Assembly: GCA_023393525.1 (NCBI GenBank)
Contig: JAEWKZ010000046.1
Location: 75,665 to 139,664, forward strand
Length of the DNA: 64,000 bases
Direction: 5' to 3'
DNA from: Pseudomonadota bacterium
GTDB lineage: Bacteria; Desulfobacterota; Desulfovibrionia; Desulfovibrionales; Desulfomicrobiaceae
This document shows, in pieces, positions 51,963-59,157 of this stretch. Within the stretch, counting starts at the first letter, position 1; each line of letters begins with the position of its first letter. The notes under the pieces are model-generated. The model saw only the letters and a program-made list of their open reading frames with translations, did no database searches and was not told the DNA's origin. A program made the position numbers and the translations under genes.

Positions 51963-51984
51963 TCGGGTATGCCTGCATACCCGA
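51963..51984. promoter_or_regulatory. Perfect palindrome after the PAS-LuxR gene
   Basis: TCGGGTATG (51963-51971), 4-base loop, CATACCCGA (51976-51984), four bases beyond the LuxR-type gene's stop. There is no T-run, so it could be a weak terminator, or an operator for the opuA operon about 110 bp downstream on the minus strand. Confidence 0.4.
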
Positions 51985-51988
51985 CATG

Positions 51989-53128
51989 CTAGAACGGGGG
52001 GTGCTGTTGCACGAAGGCGGAAAGGGAGATCGGTCCTCCCTTGAGTCCGAGCTTGCGGCGGATGTTTTTGCGGTGCGTCTGGAGCGTCTCGAAGGAAATG
52101 CCGAGTTCCTCGGCGATGGCCCGTCCCTGCCAGCTTTGCTGGATGAGACGGCAGATGTCCATTTCGCGGGGAGTGAGTCTGGCGAAAAGGCTCGCCGATT
52201 CCGGCGTGGCCACGCCCATGTCCGCGATTTTCTCCTCCAGGGCCGTTCTGTAGGCCTGACGCACCAATGGCGAGTCTTCCATGGCGATGCGTTCCACCGT
52301 GGGCAGGACCTCTTCGCGCACCTGCTGCACCAGTTCGTCTTTGAGCTCCTGTCGCTCTTCCTCGACGTTGCGCAGGACCTGCTTCAGGGCGGTGTTCATG
52401 TCCGCGACCGCCAGCCGGCTTTGGGCCAGGTCGCGTTCCAGGGCGATGCGTCCGCGCAGGTCGCGCATCATGAACTGGAACAGGCGCACCTTTCCCACGC
52501 TCAGGCAACGGACCTTGAGTTTGACCGGGGTCTCCTGCCCGTCCGTCCCCATCGTCGTCAGCTGGCCGCGCCAGGACGCCCCGTTTTTAAGGGATCTGGC
52601 CGAGGCCAGGACGCGGGCCTCGTCGGCGGCGGGCAGCACGCGGCGCAAGGATGTTCCCGCTAGGGGCTCATCATCCGCTGCGTACAGGGCATGAGCCTTG
52701 CGGTTGGCCGCCAGGACGCGGAACTGGTCGTCAGTGAGCACGATGGCGTCGCGGGCGTCGTTGAAGACGGCGTTGAAAACGGCGTAATCCAGGTTGGCGG
52801 CCGAAGGCTCGGGGTCGTCGGAGGTGGTCGGCGCGGAGAGGATGCCCAGCTTCGCGGCGAATTCCAGGGTGGCCAGAAAGCCCCCGGCAGGGGCGAGGCG
52901 GCTGGGCAAAGGCACGATCCGCAGGTTCATGGACTGTCCCCCCGGCCCGGTCAGCGCATGGTCGGCTTGAGGGGGAAAGCGTTGCGGCAGGGGTTCGTCT
53001 CCTGGGCAATCAAGGCTCAGGGCGGTGCACAGGAATGTGCCGGGGGAAAGATTCCATTCCTCGAACTCTCCGGCGCGCGCTTCGACGACGCGTCCCTCGG
53101 CGTCGCAAAAAAAGAAGACCGTCGGCAT
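51989..53128 (-). CDS. PAS-LuxR transcriptional regulator
   Basis: A 379-residue cytosolic regulator with a variable N-terminal region (about 1-110), a PAS domain (about 115-235) and a coiled-coil (about 235-285). A C-terminal LuxR-type helix-turn-helix (about 312-375) starts LTPREMDICRLIQQ with recognition helix SFETLQTHRKNIRRKLGL. It lacks a receiver domain, so the PAS domain should sense a small signal directly. It lies upstream of the betaine importer on the same strand and is the natural candidate for its control. Confidence 0.87.
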   Translation of the reverse strand: MPTVFFFCDAEGRVVEARAGEFEEWNLSPGTFLCTALSLDCPGDEPLPQRFPPQADHALTGPGGQSMNLRIVPLPSRLAPAGGFLATLEFAAKLGILSAPTTSDDPEPSAANLDYAVFNAVFNDARDAIVLTDDQFRVLAANRKAHALYAADDEPLAGTSLRRVLPAADEARVLASARSLKNGASWRGQLTTMGTDGQETPVKLKVRCLSVGKVRLFQFMMRDLRGRIALERDLAQSRLAVADMNTALKQVLRNVEEERQELKDELVQQVREEVLPTVERIAMEDSPLVRQAYRTALEEKIADMGVATPESASLFARLTPREMDICRLIQQSWQGRAIAEELGISFETLQTHRKNIRRKLGLKGGPISLSAFVQQHPPF

Positions 53129-53207
53129 TGGCGAATCCTTGTGGTTGCCGCCGCGCAGTGGTCACGGACATGACCGCGGCGCGGCGTAATTTCAGGTCCG
53201 CCCCAGG

Positions 53208-53215
53208 CTAGGGGA
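53208..53215. promoter_or_regulatory. CTAGGGGA site upstream of the PAS-LuxR gene
   Basis: Second copy of the octamer, 80 bp upstream of the regulator's start codon; the 192-bp gap between the two regulator genes otherwise shows only GC-rich sequence. Confidence 0.35.
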
Positions 53216-53320
53216 TAGCGGGAAAAAACACAACCGCGCCGCGCCTTTGCCGGGCCGCCTTGGAGTGGTTTCAGGGCAGCGGATTGTGTCGCGGCGCGAG
53301 CGAGTCGGAACGACCCGGCC

Positions 53321-54697
53321 TTATTTGCCCAGAAAGCCGGCGTCCTGCAACCCCGCCTCGGTCAGCCTGTACTCCTCCAGTTTGCGGTACAAGGTCTTGC
53401 GCCCGATGCCCAGCACCTGGGCTGCGCGGGATTTGTTGCCCTGCACGGCATGCATGACCATGCTGATGTGCGAGCGCTCCAGCTCTTCGAGTGTGGAAAA
53501 TCCCTTTTCGCGCGGGTTCTGGCAGCTCTTCTGGCAGAAGGGCAGGGCCTGGACGTTGATGATGTTGTTTTCGGCCAGGATCATGCCCCGCTCGATGATG
53601 TTTTTTAGTTCGCGCACATTGCCCGGCCATGGGTTGTCCATGAGTTGCTGCATGGCCCGGGGCGAGATCTTGTATTCCTGGCCGTCCTTGGCCAGGGACA
53701 TCAGGAAGTATTCGACCAGGGCCGGAATGTCCTCGCGCCGTTCGCGCAGGGGGGGCAGCTCGATGCTGAACACGTTGATGCGGTGGAAAAAGGCGTCATG
53801 GAAACGTCCTTCCTCCACCTCCTTGGCCAGATCCTTGTTGGTCGCGAAGACGAAACGCACGTCCACGCAGCGCTCCTCCTTGTCGCCGACGCGCCGGAAA
53901 TGCTGGGTTTCGAGCACGCGCAGGAGCGCGCCCTGCAACTCCAGGGTCAGCTCGCCCACTTCGTCGAAAAAGAGGGTGGCCTTGTGGGCCAGGGACAAAA
54001 GGCCGTCATGGCTGCGCTCCGCGCCGGTGAAGGCGCCCTTGCAGTAGCCGAAAAGCTCGCTGCGCAGGAGCTCCTTGTCGAAGGTGCCGCAGTTCTTGAT
54101 GATCAGCGGCTGTCCGGCGCGCTTGCTCTTGGCGTGCAGGGCGGCCGCGGCCACGTTTTTGCCCGTCCCGCTCTCACCCGTCAAAAGGACCGGCACGTCG
54201 GTGGGGGCGGCCTTTTCGATCAGGTAGCGGACCTGCTGCACGGATTTGGAATGTCCGATGAACTTGGGCATGGACTTGTGTTCCGAATTATGGCGCAGGA
54301 GTTCGTTTTCCCGTTGCAGCCGCACCCGCTGGTAGGCCTTTTCGATGACCTGTTCCATGCGGTCCAGGGAAAAGGGCTTGGTGATGTAGTCGTAGGCGCC
54401 GTTCTTCATGGCTTCCACGGCGTTGTCCACGTCGGCGTAGCCGGTGATGAGAATGATGGCCACGTTGGGCACCGTCTCCAGCAGCTTGGTCATCAGCTCC
54501 AGCCCGTTGGCGTCGGGCAGGCGGATATCGAGAATGATGATGTCGTAATAGTGCTTGTGCAGGTGCTCGAAGGCTTCCGCCGCGCTGCCCACGGTGTGGA
54601 TGGTGCGGCCCGGCGAGGCCAGCTCCCGGGAGAAAAGCTTGCGTATGTTCGACTCGTCGTCGACGACGAGGATTTCAATGGAATTGAAGATGCTCAT
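53321..54697 (-). CDS. Sigma-54-dependent NtrC-family response regulator
   Basis: A 458-residue activator with three domains. The receiver (about 1-120) has phospho-acceptor Asp57 in LDIRLPD. The AAA+ domain (about 140-385) has Walker A GESGTGKN, the sigma-54 contact loop GAFTGA, Walker B LFFDEVGEL and NPWPGNVREL. The C-terminal Fis-type HTH (about 410-450) has AAQVLGIGRKTLYRKL. It overlaps the kinase gene as ATGA and shares an operon with an Fe-alcohol dehydrogenase. Its likely target includes the -24/-12 promoter at 57474. Confidence 0.95.
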   Translation of the reverse strand: MSIFNSIEILVVDDESNIRKLFSRELASPGRTIHTVGSAAEAFEHLHKHYYDIIILDIRLPDANGLELMTKLLETVPNVAIILITGYADVDNAVEAMKNGAYDYITKPFSLDRMEQVIEKAYQRVRLQRENELLRHNSEHKSMPKFIGHSKSVQQVRYLIEKAAPTDVPVLLTGESGTGKNVAAAALHAKSKRAGQPLIIKNCGTFDKELLRSELFGYCKGAFTGAERSHDGLLSLAHKATLFFDEVGELTLELQGALLRVLETQHFRRVGDKEERCVDVRFVFATNKDLAKEVEEGRFHDAFFHRINVFSIELPPLRERREDIPALVEYFLMSLAKDGQEYKISPRAMQQLMDNPWPGNVRELKNIIERGMILAENNIINVQALPFCQKSCQNPREKGFSTLEELERSHISMVMHAVQGNKSRAAQVLGIGRKTLYRKLEEYRLTEAGLQDAGFLGK

Positions 54698-55920
54698 GAA
54701 TGCGGTTCCTTGTTGTTTGCTGAAAATCCGGTCGGGAGCATGACCCGAAAAGCCGAGCCCTTGCCGGGTTCGCTGCAGCCGTGGATTTCCCCGCCGTGCA
54801 TTTTAATGATGTTGTAACAGATGGACAAGCCGATGCCGATGCTGTGTCCCTTGGTCTTGGTGGTGAAGAAGGGAATGAAGAGCTTGTCGAGGGTTTCCGG
54901 GGGGATGCCCTGCCCGGTATCCTCGACGATCAGCGCCGCGCGGTCGGATCTGTCCATGCTGGTGCGGATGGTGATGGTTCCTTTCGATTCGATGGCGTCC
55001 ATGGCGTTGAGGACAAGGTTCAGAAGAACCTGCTTGAGCTCTCCCTGGGCGCCTTGAATGGTCACGGGTTCGGGGGACAGATGTTGGAGCAGGGTTATGC
55101 CGGGATGCAGCTTGATCTGGTGGTGCAGGATCTTCAAGGATCCCGTGACCAGGGAGTTCAGGTCTATCGTGCTGAACTTGCATGTTTTTTGACTGCTGAA
55201 CGAAAGCAGGTTGCCGACGATGTCCCGGCAGCGGTTGCATTCTTCGAGAATGGTGGTGGTGTAGTCCGTGAAATCCTCCAGGATGCCCTGATCGGTGTTC
55301 TTGTCGAGGAGGGTGCCCAGGTAGGGGAGGCGGCGCTTCAGGGCTTCGGAAAAACCGCTGATGGCCGCCAGCGGGTTGTTGATTTCGTGGGCCACGCCTG
55401 CGGCCAGGAGGCCGATGGTGGCCATTTTTTCGGCCTGATAGTACTTGGCCTGATATTCCTTTTCCATGGTCACGTCGCGTTTGGAGACAAGGGCCGTGCG
55501 CACATGGCTCTTGTCGTCGAACATGGGCGAAGCCACGACCTCGAAATGCAGGCTGCGGTCTGGCCGATGATCGATGTATGACGCCCGGTCCGGCTTTCCG
55601 GTCTGCAGGGCGGTGCGCAACGGGCAGACCTGGCAGGGCTCGCTGCCGCCCCTGAAGACCTGGTAGCAGAAGAGCCCTTCGGGACGAGGGATGTCGAAAT
55701 AGTCGTGAAAAACCTTGTTGACGTAAACGATGCGGTAATCCGGGGAGACCACGGCCAGGAGATCCATGATTCCGTTCAGGATGTCCTGGATTTCCTGTTT
55801 CTTGCGTTCGAGTTCGGCGTTGTAGGTCTCAAGCTCGGCCATTTTTTCCTGCACTTCGCGGAAAAAGCCGAGCTTGGTGTATTCCGGGCCGACGATGTCG
55901 CTGAGCGTGGTTTTTCCCAT
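54694..55920 (-). CDS. PAS histidine kinase with Cys motif, partner of the NtrC-type regulator
   Basis: A 408-residue soluble kinase. An N-terminal coiled-coil (about 20-50) and a PAS domain (about 50-160) precede the HisKA motif GVAHEINNPL (phospho-His178). An HATPase domain with DTGQGIP and SIGIGLS follows. The PAS domain carries Cys85, Cys96 and Cys99 (C-x10-C-x2-C followed by Pro), a cluster able to bind a metal or Fe-S centre or sense redox. I chose ATG at 55920 over GTG at 55923 on ribosome-site spacing. Start overlaps the dehydrogenase stop. Confidence 0.92.
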   Translation of the reverse strand: MGKTTLSDIVGPEYTKLGFFREVQEKMAELETYNAELERKKQEIQDILNGIMDLLAVVSPDYRIVYVNKVFHDYFDIPRPEGLFCYQVFRGGSEPCQVCPLRTALQTGKPDRASYIDHRPDRSLHFEVVASPMFDDKSHVRTALVSKRDVTMEKEYQAKYYQAEKMATIGLLAAGVAHEINNPLAAISGFSEALKRRLPYLGTLLDKNTDQGILEDFTDYTTTILEECNRCRDIVGNLLSFSSQKTCKFSTIDLNSLVTGSLKILHHQIKLHPGITLLQHLSPEPVTIQGAQGELKQVLLNLVLNAMDAIESKGTITIRTSMDRSDRAALIVEDTGQGIPPETLDKLFIPFFTTKTKGHSIGIGLSICYNIIKMHGGEIHGCSEPGKGSAFRVMLPTGFSANNKEPHS

Positions 55921-57062
55921 CACCAGACCTCCTCGCAGATGGCCAGCAATTCTTCGGCGGTGGCCGGACGCGGGTTGGTCAGCAGACAGGCGTCCTTGGT
56001 GGCCATCTCGCAGATCTGGGGGAAGGCGGTCCGGTCATCCACGATCTCGCGGAAATGCACCGGAGCGTTCAACTCCAGGAAAATCTCTTTCAACCGTTCG
56101 ATGCCCCCTCTGGCAGTCTGCAGGGATGACGACAGGCGTTTGCCGAGGACGATTTCGCCGATGGTGGCCATTTTTGTCTCGCAGGCCGGGAGGTTGTAGC
56201 TCATGACCGCCGGAAGCAGCACCGGGTGGACCATGCCGTGGGTGGTGTCGAAAAAGCCGCCCAGGGAATGGGCGATGGCGTGGCAGGCGCCCAGGCTGGC
56301 GTTGCTGAAACTCATGCCCGCGGCCACGGCGGCCATGGACAGGTTTTCCATGGCCAGGGGATCGCGGGTCGCGAGGGCGGGTTTGAGGTTGTGCAGGATG
56401 AGATGCATGGCCTTCAAGGCCTGGGTTTCGGTCAGGGTGTGGGCGATGAGGGAAACGTAGGACTCCACGGCATGGGACAGGGCGTCCACGGCAGAGGTGA
56501 CGATGAGGTCGTCGCCGGCGGTGGACAGCATGTCCGGGTCGATGATGGACACATTGGGCGTCAGCGAGCGGCTGATGAGCGACATTTTCACCTTGCGCGC
56601 GACGTCGGTGATGATGGCGAACTGGGAAATGTCCGAACCGCTTCCGGCCGTGGAAGGCAGGAAGATCATGGGCGGCAGTGGCCTTATGATCAGGTTCGCG
56701 CCTTCGTAGTCCTGGATGATTCCGCCGTTGCTGGCCACCGTGGCCACGCCCTTGGCCATGTCCAGCGGGCTGCCTCCGCCGAGGCCGATGACCACATCCG
56801 CTCCCTCGGCCTTGTAGAGCGCCGCGCCGGTGTGCACTTCGTAATCACGCGGGTTGGAGCTGACATTGGAATAGTAGACCCATTTCAGGGCCGAGGCTTC
56901 GAGGACATCGATGAGTTTGGCGACCCAGCCGCTGCGTTCGAGACCCGGATCGCTGACGACGAAGACTTTTTTGGCTCCGAGCTGAAGCGCGTACGAGCCG
57001 GTGTAGTCCATGCTGCCATGTCCGAAAATGATTTCCGGAAGAGAGAATTTTCTGATGTCCAT
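55920..57062 (-). CDS. Iron-type alcohol dehydrogenase (regulator-linked copy)
   Basis: A 380-residue group III (FucO/AdhB-like) NAD(P)-dependent alcohol dehydrogenase. It has GGGSPLDMAKG for the cofactor, LPSTAGSGSD, and metal ligands in VDALSHAVESY and the HAIAHSLGGFFDTTHG histidines. The ATG at 57062 follows GAGGAAACG; an upstream ATG at 57092 has no such site. It is the first gene of an operon with the PAS kinase and NtrC-type regulator, which ties the sensor pair to alcohol metabolism. Codon bias is ordinary, unlike the copy at 57561. Confidence 0.9.
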   Translation of the reverse strand: MDIRKFSLPEIIFGHGSMDYTGSYALQLGAKKVFVVSDPGLERSGWVAKLIDVLEASALKWVYYSNVSSNPRDYEVHTGAALYKAEGADVVIGLGGGSPLDMAKGVATVASNGGIIQDYEGANLIIRPLPPMIFLPSTAGSGSDISQFAIITDVARKVKMSLISRSLTPNVSIIDPDMLSTAGDDLIVTSAVDALSHAVESYVSLIAHTLTETQALKAMHLILHNLKPALATRDPLAMENLSMAAVAAGMSFSNASLGACHAIAHSLGGFFDTTHGMVHPVLLPAVMSYNLPACETKMATIGEIVLGKRLSSSLQTARGGIERLKEIFLELNAPVHFREIVDDRTAFPQICEMATKDACLLTNPRPATAEELLAICEEVW

Positions 57063-57293
57063 TTCGTTTCCTCGCAACTCGGTTGCCTTCATGTCGTGGG
57101 GTTGACTCTTCGTGTCCGCGCTTGTTGCCGTGCAAGAACACGACCGCGCGCTTGCGGCTGCCCGGCGCGGGGCGTTTTTTCAATCGGAAGCTTCAACCTG
57201 CTGAAAATAAAAGGAAGTAATGTGCAGCTCCACGTATGCTATCCGACATGCGAACGACTGGTAAAGGGCCATTTTTTTGGGGTTCGGAAGCAC

Positions 57294-57314
57294 AATGAGT
57301 CATTTTGACTCAAT
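57294..57314. promoter_or_regulatory. Palindromic upstream activator candidate
   Basis: TGAGTCA (57296-57302), TTT, TGACTCA (57306-57312), about 170 bp upstream of the -24/-12 promoter, the usual distance for an enhancer bound by a NtrC-type dimer. A second copy was not found in the gap. Confidence 0.5.
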
Positions 57315-57473
57315 ATGGTCCCAAAGGCCAGGCTCAAAGTGATACAAACGTCGGATGGTTTGGTCCGGGTACGGTGCGTGACGTAGTCTGCGGCGAAGCT
57401 TGGCTTTGGTTATGAGTATTGAATTCAGGATATTGCGCTGGGAATAAGGATTTTTTGAGCTTTTTAGGCGCTC

Positions 57474-57489
57474 TGGCCCCATTCTTGCC
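57474..57489 (+). promoter_or_regulatory. Sigma-54 -24/-12 promoter
   Basis: TGGCCCC-ATTC-TTGCC: the invariant GG and GC are separated by exactly 10 bases, and 12 of 16 positions or better fit TGGCACGnnnnTTGCW. It lies about 70 bp ahead of the alcohol dehydrogenase ATG and close to a gene for a sigma-54 activator. Confidence 0.75.
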
Positions 57490-57560
57490 TAAAGACGAAT
57501 CACGAGAGTTACTAGAGTGGATTCTTTTTTGGTTCAAACAATCTTTAGCGAGGTGCAATC

Positions 57561-58742
57561 ATGGCTGTTCAAGAAATGGTGTATGGATTCTTCATTCCCA
57601 GCGTTACTCTGATCGGTATTGGCGCTTCCAAGCAGATCCCCGAGAAGATTCGGGCGTTGGGCGGCAGCAAGCCTTTGGTCGTCACCGACAAGGGTATCAC
57701 CGGCTGCGGCCTGACCAAGCAGATCACCGACCTGCTCGATGCCGCCGGAATGAAGTATGAAGTATACGATGAAACCATTCCGAACCCCACGGACAACAAT
57801 GTCCACGCCGGCGTGGATGTTTACAAGAAGGCCAAGTGCGACTCCCTGATCTCTCTGGGCGGCGGCTCCTCCCATGACTGCGGCAAGGGCATCGGCCTTG
57901 TCGTCGCCAACGGCGGCAAGATTCACGATTTCGAAGGCGTGGACAAGTCCACCAAACCCATGCCCCCGTACCTGGCCGTGAACACCACTGCCGGCACCGC
58001 CTCTGAAATGACCCGTTTTTGCATCATCACCGACACTTCCCGCAAGGTGAAGATGGCCATCGTCGACTGGCGCGTCACACCCGGCATCGCCATCGACGAC
58101 CCGATGCTGATGGTCGGCATGCCCCCGGCGCTGACCGCCGCCACCGGCATGGACGCCCTGACCCACGCCGTGGAAGCCTATGTTTCCACCATCGCCACCC
58201 CCATGACCGACGCCTGCGCCCAGAAGGCCATCGAACTGATCGCCAAATACCTGCGCAAAGCGGTCGCCAACGGCAAGGACATCGAAGCCCGTGAAGGCAT
58301 GTGCTTCGCGCAGTATCTGGCCGGCATGGCTTTCAACAACGCCAGCCTCGGCCACGTTCACGCCATGGCTCACCAGTTGGGCGGCTTCTACGACCTGCCG
58401 CACGGCGAATGCAACGCCATTCTGCTGCCCCACGTCGAACGCGCCAACATGAACGCCAAGCTCGAACGCTTTGTCGACATGGCCAAGTTCCTGGGCGAGA
58501 ATGTTGAAGGTCTGTCCATCCGCGCCGCCGCTGAAAAGGCTCTGGACGCCATCAAGCAGCTGTCCACCGATGTCGGCATTCCTTCCGGCCTGATCGAGCT
58601 GGGCAAGCGCTACGGCAAGAACGTCAAGAAGGAAGACATCGCCATCATGACCGGCAACGCCCAGAAGGACGCTTGCGGCTTCACCAACCCGCGTTGTCTG
58701 AAGGACGCCGACGTGGCCGCCATTTACGAGGCCGCTCTGTAA
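57561..58742 (+). CDS. adh: Iron-type alcohol dehydrogenase, probably highly expressed
   Basis: A 393-residue group III alcohol dehydrogenase oxidising ethanol or similar primary alcohols with NAD+. It has GGGSSHDCGKG, NTTAGTASEMTRF, and metal ligands Asp198, His202, His267 and His281 (MDALTHAVEAY and HVHAMAHQLGGFYDLPHG). Codons are almost wholly of the preferred C-ending or AAG type, a sign of very high expression that sets it apart from its neighbours. A sigma-54 promoter precedes it. A 9-bp hairpin at 58750-58772 follows the stop and may protect its mRNA. Confidence 0.95.
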   Translation: MAVQEMVYGFFIPSVTLIGIGASKQIPEKIRALGGSKPLVVTDKGITGCGLTKQITDLLDAAGMKYEVYDETIPNPTDNNVHAGVDVYKKAKCDSLISLGGGSSHDCGKGIGLVVANGGKIHDFEGVDKSTKPMPPYLAVNTTAGTASEMTRFCIITDTSRKVKMAIVDWRVTPGIAIDDPMLMVGMPPALTAATGMDALTHAVEAYVSTIATPMTDACAQKAIELIAKYLRKAVANGKDIEAREGMCFAQYLAGMAFNNASLGHVHAMAHQLGGFYDLPHGECNAILLPHVERANMNAKLERFVDMAKFLGENVEGLSIRAAAEKALDAIKQLSTDVGIPSGLIELGKRYGKNVKKEDIAIMTGNAQKDACGFTNPRCLKDADVAAIYEAAL

Positions 58743-58749
58743 TCAATCA

Positions 58750-58772
58750 GCGCGCCGGTGCATCCGGCGCGC
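58750..58772 (+). other. Intercistronic hairpin after the alcohol dehydrogenase gene
   Basis: Perfect stem GCGCGCCGG/CCGGCGCGC with a five-base loop, 7 bases after the stop codon. There is no T-run, so it is likely a 3'-stabilising structure rather than a terminator. Confidence 0.5.
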
Positions 58773-58800
58773 CCGCTCATGCCGGAAAACGGAGGTTCGC

Positions 58801-58953
58801 ATGTGGTTCGACGATGCATCGCTGCTTTCCCTGGAAGAGGTCGATTGGAAAGTCGGCCTGGAACGGGATGAAGTCGGCGCCACTGTTCGCGACGAGGATT
58901 TTCTGGAAACGGTCAGATTCGACGAGACGTGGTGCGCGGCCCCGCAGATTTGA
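58801..58953 (+). CDS. Small acidic ORF (50 residues) between adh and aor
   Basis: ATG at 58801 sits 6 bases after a perfect GGAGG site. The product is 50 residues, with 14 Asp/Glu against 4 Lys/Arg, three tryptophans and one cysteine (TWCAAP). I recognise no family. It lies 58 bp after the alcohol dehydrogenase and before a terminator, so it is probably on the dehydrogenase transcript. The +1 frame stays open after its stop and continues in protein-like fashion to 59017, so a frameshift joining the two cannot be excluded. Confidence 0.5.
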   Translation: MWFDDASLLSLEEVDWKVGLERDEVGATVRDEDFLETVRFDETWCAAPQI

Positions 58954-59040
58954 GGCGCGGGATGCGTTAACCGGCCGGATCGTCATGGTCCGGACCCGAA
59001 ACATGAGACTGCCGTAATTGTAAGATGCCAGTAACTGGGG

Positions 59041-59085
59041 GCAGGGTTGGGGGTTGGCATTCCTCCCAGCCCTGCTCTTTTTTTT
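59041..59085 (+). terminator. Rho-independent terminator between the small ORF and aor
   Basis: Stem GCAGGGTTGGG/CCCAGCCCTGC (one G-T pair) followed by CTTTTTTTT. It separates the alcohol dehydrogenase transcript from the aldehyde oxidoreductase gene, which therefore needs its own promoter or read-through. A second 7-bp hairpin lies at 59099-59120. Confidence 0.8.
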
Positions 59086-59157
59086 GTTTTATGTCTTGGC
59101 AGGCATGATCCCCTGCCTGCTGCACACCTCACCTGATTTGCCGACCAAGGAGCATTC

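Larger units (their letters stand above)
57063..57560. other. Divergent control region between the two alcohol dehydrogenase genes
   Basis: Nearly 500 bp without a credible gene. It contains a perfect TGAGTCA/TGACTCA inverted repeat at 57294-57314 and a sigma-54 promoter at 57474-57489. A GC-rich imperfect stem with six T lies near 57140-57180. The half nearest the right-hand gene is clearly more A+T-rich than the genes. Confidence 0.7.
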
